The position numbers and the translations under genes are program-made. A stretch of DNA of 64,000 nucleotides, taken from contig JBBAWX010000005.1 of NCBI GenBank assembly GCA_040396955.1, forward strand, positions 101,110 through 165,109. Reading direction: 5' to 3'. The notes below the pieces were generated by a model that did not search any database, was not told the DNA's origin, and saw only the letters and a list, made by a program, of their open reading frames with translations. Every line of letters starts with the position of its first letter. The first letter of the stretch is position 1. Source of the DNA: UBA965 sp040396955 (GTDB taxonomy: Bacteria > Chloroflexota > Chloroflexia > Chloroflexales > Roseiflexaceae). Below are positions 7,803-16,688 of this stretch, one piece after another.

Positions 7803-10800
7803 CTAGGGCATCTGAGGAGTGGGAAACTGAGAGCGAATCAGAGTACGGGTCGGCACCTGCGATGGCACCGTGGTCGGTGTCACACTAGCGGTGGGAATAG
7901 CCAGAGCTGGGAATGCCGTCGGCTCAATCCGTGCTACCACGCTGGCGCGCATGTCCCACAGACTAATCACCATGGCCGGTGTCACCCGATCCGGGTTTGG
8001 CACAACGCCAAGCCGCAGATTGGCATTTTCCCCCCAACACCAGACCTGCTGAGATTCGAGCAATGTGCAGGTCTGATTCCCGCCACTTTCAAGCTGTAGT
8101 ACGCCCTGTAAATCGGGCACATCGCGGGCCGGGAGGGCAGTGTTGCTTTCGCCGTTTTCACTTCCCAACTGACCATGCGTATTATCCCCCCAGCAGCGCA
8201 CCTGTCGCGACTGCAGGAGAGCGCAGGTATGCAAATGACCAGCACTGACGGTCAACGCACCTTCGACGTCAATGACTTGCTGGGGCGTCCGAATGTCCGT
8301 ACCAACAACACCCAGTTGGCCGTTTTGATTGCCTCCCCAGCACATCACCCGTCCGACGCGGGTGGTCGCACACGTGTGGTAGCTGCCCGCCGACAGTTCG
8401 ACGACATCATCGACACCCACGACCTGCGTCGGGGTAACAATAATCTCCATGTCATTATCGCTGACTTGGTGCAAATTATTACGCCCCCAACAGAGCACAC
8501 TTCCTGTGGCCCGGAGGAGACAGGCATGTTGCAATCCAACCACGACTTTTTGGGCATCGTCAATCCCAGGTACTGGTGTTGGCACGGTGCGGTAATCGCC
8601 GATGCCCACCGTATCGTAGCCGATTTGTGCATATTGATTATCGCCCCAACAGTAGACCGCGCCACTGACCACTGCACACGACGTATCACCACCCAATGCA
8701 AAATTTGACACCCCGATGAGGCCGCCCACGAAATTGGGAATAACCGTATCGGCCAAATCACCGGCAAAGGAATTCCCGACCTGGCCAAATTCATTGCGCC
8801 CCCAACAGTTGAGCTCTGTGGTAACGAGGAGTGCGCAGGTGTGATCGGCTCCGAGATCGACAGCCAACGAATTCACCGCTGCATCGACTTCGTTGGGCAC
8901 CGAAAACTCAACCGAGCTCCCGATACTCCCGATGCCGAGTTGCCCGAACGCATTATCGCCCCAACACCAGACCGTGCCAACGGCATCGACCGCACACAGG
9001 TGGTGACTCCCGACACCCACAGATACGGCCTGAGTTAACCCGACCACTGGTGCCGGGCGCATCACGTCATTTGCGGCCACACTCACGCCGTTGCCGAGTT
9101 GTCCAAATCGATTCCAGCCCCAACACGCCACATCACCACGACGAAGCAACGCACATGTATGGGCCCCACCTGCCGAAATCGCCACCGCATGATCCAGGCC
9201 AACCACCGTGGCTGACGACGTACGCACACCATCAGCACCCTGGATTGCGCCCATACCAAGCTGACCGTTGTAGTTGTCACCCCAGCATTTCACCGCACCA
9301 CTACGCTGCAACACGCAGGTGTGGTTGCCACCAGCACTCACACTCACGACATCGCTGACATCGGTAATTTGCTGAGGACGCGTCACAAACGCCTCTTCAC
9401 CGACCTGCCCCATGCCCACCTGACCGAACTGATTCCAGCCCCAGCACCAGACCGTGCCTTGATACGAGAGGGCACAACTGTGGTTTTCACCGAGGGCAAT
9501 GTGTTCGATATTTGCCAAACCACTGACCTGTGTTGGCACCGAGATACCAGGACCGGGCTCGCCGATGGCCAATTGCCCCTGATCATTACGCCCCCAACAC
9601 CAGACGGTGGTGTCTTGTTGCACTGCACAGGTGTGGTTACCTCCGGCGACAATTTCAACTGCACTTGCCAAATCCGCCACGCGCAACGGCATACCAGAAG
9701 ACGCCGTGTTGCCACTGCCGAGTTGTCCATCATCGTTACGCCCCCAGCAGGCACCACCGCCATCTTGCAACAGTGCACAACTATGCGATTGCCCCAACGT
9801 CAGCGCAACTACCTCTTGCACAGCGGTGACCACTGGAGTACTACTATTTTCGGTGGTTTCATTCCCGAGTTGACCATAGTTGTTGTGGCCCCAGCACCGC
9901 ACCGTACCATCGGTGACAAGCAGGCAGGCATGGGCATTCCCAGTGGCAATGGCAACAGCCTCATCGTTGCTCCGTACGGTTTGCGGCAACGAAACCGCCG
10001 TCGTGGTGCCGTTCCCGAGCTGGCCATAGTCGTTCCCACCCCAGCAACGCACCATCACATATTTCAGCAGGGCACAACTAAAGTTGCCACCACTGGCAAT
10101 GGCAAAACCATCGGCCAAATTCGCTACGTAGGGTTGATCGGAGTTGGATTGGTAGCCCCCATTACCCAGTTGACCGTAGCTTCCATCCCCCCAACAGAGG
10201 GTTTCACCGATTTGAAGCCGTGCACAGGTCGTTTCAAAGCCTGCCGCGACCGCCGCTACCCCGTCCATGATGAATTGGGGCACGGTGACCACGTCGTTTG
10301 CGAGTTGCGACGAGACTTGCCCGGCCACATTCCAACCCCAGCACCACAACCCGTTGTTTTGATCGATGGCACAGGTATGCCGTGCCCCAGGAATCAGCGC
10401 GCGCAGAGCAGGAAGCCCGGGGATAGTTTGTAGTTGGGCAACCCCACCTAGTTGCCCATATCGTTCATCGCCCCAGCACACCACAGCCCCGTTTGACTGC
10501 AATGCGCAGGCATGATTGAGACCTAGAGCCACATCCACCACATCCACAAGGCCAGTGACTTCTGCAAACGGTGTATCACCCTCACGGAGTGGCGCACCCC
10601 AGCAGACTACCGTTGCGTTGTAGCGCAAGGCACAGTTGGTGTTGCCCCCTGATGCAATCGACACCACTTCACCGATATCGGTCAGACGATACGGCGATGC
10701 CTGGTTGCCCCCTTGAAAACCGAGTTGCCCGTTCGTGTTATCACCCCAACACCAGACCTCACCCGTGGTTTGGAGGGCACAGGTGTGAGCACTACCAGCC

Positions 10801-12338
10801 GTGATTTGTTGCACATTTGCCATACTCCAGATGCTCTGAGGGGTACTACGCGCAAGAAAATCACCAATACCGAGTTGGCCCGACTGATTATCACCCCAAC
10901 ACGCCACCGATCGATCATAGCGAATCACACACGTGTGATTGCCAGCGGCTACCACATCAACGATGCCATCGATTTGCGGTGTCGTCGGCGTCGTGACATC
11001 ACGCAGACCGCTGACACTAGCATCACCGAGCTGGCCTTCGAAATTGCGCCCCCAACACCGGATCGCACCCTGTTGCCAAAGAGCACATACATGCGCATGA
11101 CCAGCGCTCAACGAATGAGCACGCGCCCCGAGAGAGACAAGTACGTAGTCTATGCTTTCGCCCAAAACACGATCGGCAGCGACTTGACCACGCTCGTTGT
11201 TGCCACGGCACAAGACTTGTGCGGCTTCGAGCAACACACAATCAAATTGATAGCCAACGGCGATGTCGGCACTCCCTGATACGCCGATGCGTTGCAGGCT
11301 ACGCAGGTCATCCCAACATACCAGCTCTTGCGTATCAAGGCGTGCACATATATGCCCTTGCGTACTACCACGCAGACGCTGTATTGGATGTGCGAATGTG
11401 AGCTCGGCGAGCCCACGGTATGCTCCCCAACACCAGACCGCACCAGATTCAACCAGGGCACACGTTTGCGTGTTGGTGGCTTGGATTTGGCTGGCAGTAG
11501 GAATATCGGCACGCAGACGTGGCGTTACCACCATCTGATCGCCGCTATCGTCGATTTGACCGGCCTGATTATCGCCCCAACACCAGACTGCCCCGTTGGT
11601 CGTCAGGGCACAGGTATGGGTGGCACCAGCCGTGAGCATGACTACATCATTGGGCAAATCGGCGACACGGATCGCGGTATTCGCCGATTGCACATCGCGT
11701 ATCGCGAGTTGACCGCGGCGATTGTCTCCCCAACACCAGACCTGATTCCCGGCACGTAGCGCACACAGATGATTGGCACCACTGACGAGCTGTGAAACAC
11801 CGTCAACGGCGGTGACGGCTTTCGCCGTCGTCATATTGGTCATCGGGCCACGAGCCCGGCCACCGAGTTGATCGTATTCATTGCTTCCCCAGCACCACAC
11901 TTGGCCACTCCGTGCCAAGAGTGCACAGGAGTGCATTTCTCCGAGCGCCACCGCCTGGGCGCCCACGAGCCCACTGACCAGGGTTGGGGCATGTGTAAAC
12001 GGCAACGCCGCAGGATCACTCCCATTACCGAGTTGCCCAGCCTCATTCCCTCCCCAACAGATGACCTGTTCGGAGCGGGTAACAACACACGTATGCGCAG
12101 CTCCACTGGCGATGGTCGGGCGCATGAGTGTGGAAGCAAGCACCGGTTCGCTGTCTGGTAGCGGTGCAAGTGGGATATCTACTGCTTCGGCCATTTCCGG
12201 GAGTTGTGGCACTTGCTCAACGCGTTGCTGGACTTCGTTGGCAACTGTGCGCAATAACGCGGCAAGGGGAGCTACTGTCATCAAAACAATGAACAGCGCA
12301 AAGAGTGCATACCAAAAACGAATCACGATGCGTTGCAT
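7803..12338 (-). CDS. Giant RCC1-repeat protein, membrane-anchored or secreted
   Basis: 1511 residues from the ATG at 12338. The N terminus is MQRIVIRFWYALF, a long hydrophobic signal anchor (about residues 8-28), then a Pro-rich linker to about residue 70. From there the protein is built from 28 units of about 50 residues, each with a core like WCWGDNxxGQLG followed by xxVVxLxxGxxHxCAL. This is the RCC1 beta-propeller signature; 28 blades would make about four seven-bladed propellers. Some units are degenerate (WCWGAYRGLAEL, VCWDDLRSLQR). Each blade has a conserved Cys pair, which may form disulfides outside the cell. Role unknown; such proteins usually bind ligands or partners. The C terminus is a Pro/Thr-rich tail. 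Confidence 0.93.
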   Translation of the reverse strand: MQRIVIRFWYALFALFIVLMTVAPLAALLRTVANEVQQRVEQVPQLPEMAEAVDIPLAPLPDSEPVLASTLMRPTIASGAAHTCVVTRSEQVICWGGNEAGQLGNGSDPAALPFTHAPTLVSGLVGAQAVALGEMHSCALLARSGQVWCWGSNEYDQLGGRARGPMTNMTTAKAVTAVDGVSQLVSGANHLCALRAGNQVWCWGDNRRGQLAIRDVQSANTAIRVADLPNDVVMLTAGATHTCALTTNGAVWCWGDNQAGQIDDSGDQMVVTPRLRADIPTASQIQATNTQTCALVESGAVWCWGAYRGLAELTFAHPIQRLRGSTQGHICARLDTQELVCWDDLRSLQRIGVSGSADIAVGYQFDCVLLEAAQVLCRGNNERGQVAADRVLGESIDYVLVSLGARAHSLSAGHAHVCALWQQGAIRCWGRNFEGQLGDASVSGLRDVTTPTTPQIDGIVDVVAAGNHTCVIRYDRSVACWGDNQSGQLGIGDFLARSTPQSIWSMANVQQITAGSAHTCALQTTGEVWCWGDNTNGQLGFQGGNQASPYRLTDIGEVVSIASGGNTNCALRYNATVVCWGAPLREGDTPFAEVTGLVDVVDVALGLNHACALQSNGAVVCWGDERYGQLGGVAQLQTIPGLPALRALIPGARHTCAIDQNNGLWCWGWNVAGQVSSQLANDVVTVPQFIMDGVAAVAAGFETTCARLQIGETLCWGDGSYGQLGNGGYQSNSDQPYVANLADGFAIASGGNFSCALLKYVMVRCWGGNDYGQLGNGTTTAVSLPQTVRSNDEAVAIATGNAHACLLVTDGTVRCWGHNNYGQLGNETTENSSTPVVTAVQEVVALTLGQSHSCALLQDGGGACWGRNDDGQLGSGNTASSGMPLRVADLASAVEIVAGGNHTCAVQQDTTVWCWGRNDQGQLAIGEPGPGISVPTQVSGLANIEHIALGENHSCALSYQGTVWCWGWNQFGQVGMGQVGEEAFVTRPQQITDVSDVVSVSAGGNHTCVLQRSGAVKCWGDNYNGQLGMGAIQGADGVRTSSATVVGLDHAVAISAGGAHTCALLRRGDVACWGWNRFGQLGNGVSVAANDVMRPAPVVGLTQAVSVGVGSHHLCAVDAVGTVWCWGDNAFGQLGIGSIGSSVEFSVPNEVDAAVNSLAVDLGADHTCALLVTTELNCWGRNEFGQVGNSFAGDLADTVIPNFVGGLIGVSNFALGGDTSCAVVSGAVYCWGDNQYAQIGYDTVGIGDYRTVPTPVPGIDDAQKVVVGLQHACLLRATGSVLCWGRNNLHQVSDNDMEIIVTPTQVVGVDDVVELSAGSYHTCATTRVGRVMCWGGNQNGQLGVVGTDIRTPQQVIDVEGALTVSAGHLHTCALLQSRQVRCWGDNTHGQLGSENGESNTALPARDVPDLQGVLQLESGGNQTCTLLESQQVWCWGENANLRLGVVPNPDRVTPAMVISLWDMRASVVARIEPTAFPALAIPTASVTPTTVPSQVPTRTLIRSQFPTPQMP
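7950..12140 (-). repeat. Array of 28 RCC1-coding repeats
   Basis: On the plus strand the sequence shows CCCCAACACCAGAC-like strings (antisense of WCWG) recurring about every 150-165 bases. The copies differ in base sequence while the protein core is kept, so the array is old and under protein-level selection and is not a recent DNA expansion. This creates long open antisense frames that should not be annotated as genes. Confidence 0.85.
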
Positions 12339-12584
12339 AAGTAGTATCACCATCCTGGCAGATGTAGTGAAGAAGCTCAGGGGAGAATCCTGTGAACAAT
12401 CTCATTCTATATGATACCGTACACGTCATGGTGTTGCACGCCCCAAATGCGTCAATAAGCGTGCTCACGGCCACGAGTGTTGTCTGATTCGGTGGAACTC
12501 GAGTTTGTGCGATACAGGATACAGAGGGCATTGTTAGGGCATAATAAGGTTATGAATACGAAACTTCGAATTTGATTTCTTGCG
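12339..12584. other. Intergenic region between the RCC1 gene and the ABC importer
   Basis: About 246 bases between divergent genes. It must hold the minus-strand promoter of the RCC1 gene, but no convincing -10/-35 pair was found for it. The right part becomes A/T-rich (AACTTCGAATTTGATTT) just ahead of the strong plus-strand promoter. No RNA gene recognised. Confidence 0.4.
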
Positions 12585-12613
12585 TTGACAGTGCACTTCA
12601 TAAATGATATATT
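12585..12613 (+). promoter_or_regulatory. Strong sigma70-type promoter of the ABC importer operon
   Basis: TTGACA (12585-12590), exactly 17 bases, then TATATT (12608-12613): 11 of 12 consensus bases. Predicted start near 12620. Confidence 0.8.
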
Positions 12614-12619
12614 ACTTTT

Positions 12620-12798
12620 CAACGGTATCCCGATTCCAACATGTGTTTAATTGCATACCAAGTGGTTACCGAATTCTCCATGTGGCTGGGACAGCACATT
12701 TCCGTGTATCCAATCCAACGCAAGTTGGTTGTGATAACGTAGCAAACACATTGTGGTTGTTGCGTAAGGTATTCAGGTATTCGTTTAGGAGGTTACAG
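12620..12798 (+). other. Long 5' leader of the substrate-binding protein gene
   Basis: About 180 untranslated bases between the predicted start site and the ATG. The frame happens to be open back to 12604, but the leader peptide (IYYFSTVSRF...) lacks a ribosome site and the lipoprotein signal begins only at 12799. I see no recognisable riboswitch. It ends in a very good AGGAGG seven bases before the ATG. Confidence 0.45.
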
Positions 12799-14628
12799 AT
12801 GTCCCACAAGCGCTATTCGCGTTGGGCACTGGCCATCGTAGCTGCAATGTTGATTGCAGCCTGTGGTGGTGGTGCACCAGCAGCAGAAGAGCCGGCTGAG
12901 GAGCCAACTGCAGTCGTGATGCCGACCGCTGCGTCGATCATCGAGCCAACGGCTGCTCCAGAGCCAACGGCTGCTCCAGAGCCAATCAACGGGGTTACGC
13001 TCCCCGAGGATGCCGCTCCTGCAGACCAGCAGGTCATCACCGAGTACTTCGACAGCACGGCTGCCTTCGAGTCACTTGACTTCTTGGTAACTGTGTACAA
13101 CGGTGGTGGCGGTGCATTCCGTGACTTGGCCAGCGATTCATTGATTCGCTTGGACAAGAACTTCCGCTTGTTGCCAGGTGCCGCATTGGAGTGGACGCCG
13201 AACGCTGATGGTACCGAATGGACCTTCAAGCTCGACCCCAACCTGATGTGGAACGACGGCACCCCAGTGACCGCTGCCGACTGGGTAGCGAGCTTCCAGT
13301 ATGCTGCCAACAAGGATCATGCTTGGGACTTCGCCTGGTACTACAGCGCTCCTGGCGCCATCAAGAACTGGGACAAGGTCGGTGCTGGTGAAGTTCCGGA
13401 CACCGATTTGGGCGTTATCGCTGTGGATGCCAACACCTTGGTATTCCAGACCGAGACCCCAGCCCCCTTCTTGCCAGCGAAGTTGCTTTACAGCGCTCCG
13501 TTGCAGAAGGCCGCTCTCGAGAAGTATGGTCCGTTGTACAACAACGACCCAGCCACCTCAGTATCAAGCGGTCCATATCGCTTGATCGAGTGGACCAAGG
13601 GTGAGAAGGTTGTATGGGAAGCCAACCCTGACTACAAGGGCACCAACAAGCCTTTGATCCAGAAGTTGGTCAGCATCGCCGCCAAGCCCGAGACCTACTT
13701 CATCGGCTACCGCGATGGCGAAGTCGATCGCCTCGGTGGTGAGTTCATCGGCGCTGCCGAAACCGAAATCATCGCTGGCGACCCAGAGTTGCAGAAGCAG
13801 CAGTACACCAATGCGGTGGACTTCCGCACTGACTACCTCTTCTTCGACACCACGTCAGCTCCGTTCGACAACCTCAAGGTCCGCCAGGCGTTCTCACACT
13901 TGGTCGACCGCGACACGTTGATCGCTGACATCTTGGGTAAGGCTCAGGCCATCCCAGCCTACTCATTCTTGATGCCCGGCTTCCACGCTTCAAACAGCGA
14001 TGGTTTGAAGGACATCCAAGCATGGGACCCAGAAAAGGCGAAGGCGTTGTTGGCCGAAGCCGGTTACCCAGATGGCGCGGGCTTCCCCAAGCTCGAACTC
14101 TGGTTGCGTGCCGAGTCACAGAACCGCATCGATGCTGCAAACCGCATCTGTGCCGACATCAAGGCAAACTTGAACGTCGAGTGTGAAGTGAGCAACAAGG
14201 AACGCAAGATCTTCATGGATGCTTTGAATGCCAAGCCCACGGAGATCAAGTTCGGTATGGTGTCATATGGTATCGACTACTTCGATGCTTCGAACATGCT
14301 TGGCGTGTTCCGCAGCGGTGGTCGCCATAGCTGGAGCAACGAGGCCTACGATAAGTTGGTCGACGAGGCATCAGCAAGCACCGACACCGAAGGCCGCCTC
14401 AAGCAGTTCCAGGATGCCGAGCGCATTTTGGTCGAAGATGCTTCAGCGATCTTCATCGTGCACCGCATCAACACTGGCTTGATCAAGCCATACTTGGTCG
14501 GCGAAGCCCTTCAGCCCAACGAAGCCGGATTCAACGGCATCCAGTGGCCGGGTATCTCAACCTACAGCAATGTGTTGAGCACGCTCTATGTTCACAAGAG
14601 CGTGGCCGACTACAAGGCAGCTCCGTAA
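12799..14628 (+). CDS. ABC importer substrate-binding lipoprotein, family 5 (oligopeptide/solute type)
   Basis: 609 residues. The signal peptide ends in the lipobox IAAC with Cys22, so the mature protein is lipid-anchored. A low-complexity Ala/Pro/Thr/Glu linker (residues 26-70, with the TAAPEP unit repeated) tethers the domain. The family-5 core follows: WTFKLDPNLMWNDGTPVTAADWVAS, SGPYRLIEWTKGEKVVWEANPDY, DNLKVRQAFSHLVDRDTLI. The start at 12799 is fixed by AGGAGG and the lipobox. It is first in an operon with two permeases, behind a near-consensus promoter. Codon choice is unusually uniform (TTG, AAG, GGT heavy), which suggests high expression. The ligand could be peptides or another solute. 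Confidence 0.93.
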   Translation: MSHKRYSRWALAIVAAMLIAACGGGAPAAEEPAEEPTAVVMPTAASIIEPTAAPEPTAAPEPINGVTLPEDAAPADQQVITEYFDSTAAFESLDFLVTVYNGGGGAFRDLASDSLIRLDKNFRLLPGAALEWTPNADGTEWTFKLDPNLMWNDGTPVTAADWVASFQYAANKDHAWDFAWYYSAPGAIKNWDKVGAGEVPDTDLGVIAVDANTLVFQTETPAPFLPAKLLYSAPLQKAALEKYGPLYNNDPATSVSSGPYRLIEWTKGEKVVWEANPDYKGTNKPLIQKLVSIAAKPETYFIGYRDGEVDRLGGEFIGAAETEIIAGDPELQKQQYTNAVDFRTDYLFFDTTSAPFDNLKVRQAFSHLVDRDTLIADILGKAQAIPAYSFLMPGFHASNSDGLKDIQAWDPEKAKALLAEAGYPDGAGFPKLELWLRAESQNRIDAANRICADIKANLNVECEVSNKERKIFMDALNAKPTEIKFGMVSYGIDYFDASNMLGVFRSGGRHSWSNEAYDKLVDEASASTDTEGRLKQFQDAERILVEDASAIFIVHRINTGLIKPYLVGEALQPNEAGFNGIQWPGISTYSNVLSTLYVHKSVADYKAAP

Positions 14629-14640
14629 TCATCCACTCGG

Positions 14641-14674
14641 TACAGGCGTTGACGAGCAATCGTCAACGCCTGTA
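14641..14674 (+). terminator. Intercistronic hairpin after the binding-protein gene
   Basis: Perfect 15-bp stem (14641-14655 with 14660-14674), loop GCAA, tail TTCGAT. It lies inside the operon, so it probably acts as a partial terminator or 3'-end stabiliser that keeps binding-protein mRNA above permease mRNA. Confidence 0.65.
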
Positions 14675-14732
14675 TTCGATACCACTCCCCCACACTCAAG
14701 CCCAGACTTCAGTTCAATAGAAGGATCACTGC

Positions 14733-15665
14733 ATGGTAGCCTATATTATCAACCGCTTGTTTGGCTTGTTCCTCGTCTTTTTTATTGTGTCAATAGTGGC
14801 CTTTCTATTGATGCATGCCGTCCCAGGCGGACCATTTGACGAAGATAATATGCCACTCAGTCCACAAGCGAAGGCAAACATTCTTGCCAAATACGGGTTA
14901 GACCAGCCGATCCACGTCCAATACTACAAGTACATGAGCAAGGCACTCCAGGGTGACTTCGGCACTTCGTTCGAGAACCCCGACTCCTCTGTAGGTGAAA
15001 TTATCGGCCAAGTGTGGCCCAAGAGTATCCAACTCGGTGGTATGACAGTCCTTATTGCAATTACAAGTGGCATTCTCTTTGGCATTTTGGCAGGTATCCG
15101 CCAAAACAGCTGGATTGACTCCACCATCACCTTCATCTCCACCCTCGGGCTGACGGTTCCTAACTTCATCATTGCCATCTGGATGATGCTTATTTTCGTC
15201 ATCTACCTCGACATCCTGCCACTCGGTCTGACCAACGACAATTGGGGTGACTGGAAAGCCTGGATCATGCCAACCGTTGCGCTCGGACTTGGCCCCATGG
15301 GAATCACGGCACGCTACACACGTGCTAGCATCGTCGATGTAATCTCACAAGACTACATCCGCACCGCACGCGCCAAAGGGCTCAATGAATCCATGGTCGT
15401 GTGGCGGCACGCCCTCAAAAACGCACTTATTCCTATCATCACGGTGGTTGGACCGATGGTCCCCAATCTGATGACAGGTACCATATTTGTCGAGACGATG
15501 TTCAAAATCAACGGCATCGGCAAATTCTTTGTGACCAGCACGCTGAATCGCGACTATCCGATGATTATGGCACTCATGCTCATCATCGCCTCGTTGTGGG
15601 GTATTGTGTATCTGTTGACTGACTTGCTCTATACCACACTTGACCCGCGCATTAAGTTTGATTAG
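14733..15665 (+). CDS. ABC transporter permease, DppB/OppB type
   Basis: 310 residues with about six membrane helices. The N-terminal helix and the following VPGGPFDEDN and YGLDQPIHVQYYKYM motifs are typical of the OppB subfamily. The coupling loop is DYIRTARAKGLNESMVVWRHALKNALIPI, the EAA motif that docks onto the ATPase. It ends in TLDPRIKFD as in family members. Second gene of the importer operon. No ATP-binding subunit lies nearby, so it must pair with ATPases encoded elsewhere. Confidence 0.93.
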   Translation: MVAYIINRLFGLFLVFFIVSIVAFLLMHAVPGGPFDEDNMPLSPQAKANILAKYGLDQPIHVQYYKYMSKALQGDFGTSFENPDSSVGEIIGQVWPKSIQLGGMTVLIAITSGILFGILAGIRQNSWIDSTITFISTLGLTVPNFIIAIWMMLIFVIYLDILPLGLTNDNWGDWKAWIMPTVALGLGPMGITARYTRASIVDVISQDYIRTARAKGLNESMVVWRHALKNALIPIITVVGPMVPNLMTGTIFVETMFKINGIGKFFVTSTLNRDYPMIMALMLIIASLWGIVYLLTDLLYTTLDPRIKFD

Positions 15666-15674
15666 GAACGCACA

Positions 15675-16568
15675 ATGACTTCAACGACAACAACTGCTGC
15701 GGCAAACCTCCCTCTTGAGCGTAAACCGGCAAACTTGTGGCGAGACGCCGCGGTTCGTTTCAGCAAAAACCGACTAGCCATGGCGGCACTGTTCGTAGTG
15801 CTGTTGATGATTGTGCTTGCGATTTTCGCTGACATCATCGCACCCTACAACTACGACGAAATTGTGCGTGGCAAGACCCGCCAGTTCCCCAACGCCAACT
15901 TCTGGTTTGGCACCGACAACGTCGGGTTTGACGTGTTCAGCCGCATTATTTACGGCGCCCGTATTTCACTCATCATCGGTCTCTCCGTGCAGGCAATTGC
16001 CATTGTGATGGGTGTTTCGCTTGGTGCCGCTGCCGGGTTTGCCGGTGGGTGGGTGGACTACGTCATCAACCGCATCATGGAGGTTTTTACCGCCATTCCG
16101 CAGTTGCTCTTTGCCCTCTTCCTGTTGTCGATTTGGGGCGGCGGTCTGTTCAATGTGGTGCTCGCACTCGGTCTCATCGGTTGGATTGAAATGTGTCGTT
16201 TGACCCGTGCGCAAGTGCTCACTCTGCGTGAAAAGGAATACATCGAAGCAGCGCGTGCCATTGGTGTCACACCGTTTGGCATCGCCGCCCGACACATCCT
16301 TCCCAACGCACTGACCCCCCTCGTTATTTCGTTTACACTGGGCATCCCCGCAGCAATGTTCGCGGAGGCCGGCTTAAGCTTCTTGGGTATCGGAATCAAC
16401 GACCCCATCCCAAGCTGGGGCAAAATGGCCGGGAATTCGTTCTCGTTCATCGAGGTCTACTGGCATCTCGGGCTCTTCCCCACGCTGATGATTGGTCTCA
16501 CCATGCTGAGCTTCTCATTCGTCGGTGACGGTCTGCGTGATGCACTCGATCCCCGCCTCAAAAAGTAG
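15675..16568 (+). CDS. ABC transporter permease, DppC/OppC type
   Basis: 297 residues. An N-terminal cytoplasmic stretch precedes the first helix. The periplasmic insert contains FWFGTDNVGFDVFSRIIYGARISL, the hallmark of OppC-type permeases. The EAA loop is EYIEAARAIGVTPFGIAARHILPNALTPL. It ends DGLRDALDPRLKK. It starts 9 bases after the OppB-type gene and closes the operon; a long hairpin follows. It forms the heterodimeric membrane channel with the preceding permease. Confidence 0.93.
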   Translation: MTSTTTTAAANLPLERKPANLWRDAAVRFSKNRLAMAALFVVLLMIVLAIFADIIAPYNYDEIVRGKTRQFPNANFWFGTDNVGFDVFSRIIYGARISLIIGLSVQAIAIVMGVSLGAAAGFAGGWVDYVINRIMEVFTAIPQLLFALFLLSIWGGGLFNVVLALGLIGWIEMCRLTRAQVLTLREKEYIEAARAIGVTPFGIAARHILPNALTPLVISFTLGIPAAMFAEAGLSFLGIGINDPIPSWGKMAGNSFSFIEVYWHLGLFPTLMIGLTMLSFSFVGDGLRDALDPRLKK

Positions 16569-16583
16569 TCATTGCCGTTCTTG

Positions 16584-16622
16584 CAATGCTCACCCTGGTT
16601 GAATCAACCAGGGTGAGCATTG
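16584..16622 (+). terminator. Long hairpin ending the importer operon
   Basis: Perfect 18-bp stem (16584-16601 with 16605-16622) with a 3-base loop. The tail TCTGGAAT has no U-tract. Confidence 0.7.
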
Positions 16623-16651
16623 TCTGGAATAATGCACCCGTGCGTTTCTTG

Positions 16652-16657
16652 TATAAT
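16652..16657 (+). promoter_or_regulatory. -10 box (TATAAT) of the histidine phosphatase gene
   Basis: A perfect TATAAT, 31 bases ahead of the ATG at 16689. No good -35 box is visible at the right distance. Confidence 0.5.
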
Positions 16658-16688
16658 ACGAACGCACAGCTACCAGAGGCACTTACAT

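Noticed and set aside
9321..10433. Long plus-strand open frames across the RCC1 gene (for example 370 codons here, and others at 8175, 8831, 10713, 11292)
   Set aside because: They are the antisense of a 28-fold protein repeat; the periodic HH/TP/PNTRP strings mirror WCWG codons. No ribosome sites or domains.
7950..12140. Periodic direct repeats that could suggest a CRISPR or satellite array
   Set aside because: Units are about 150-165 bases, diverged in sequence and fully coding for RCC1 blades.
12217..12531. 104-codon minus-strand frame across the RCC1 gene start
   Set aside because: Overlaps the real start in another frame; Cys/Ser-rich and featureless.
12604..12798. N-terminal extension of the binding protein to 12604
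   Set aside because: The start would lie inside the -10 box, and a lipoprotein signal with AGGAGG begins at 12799.
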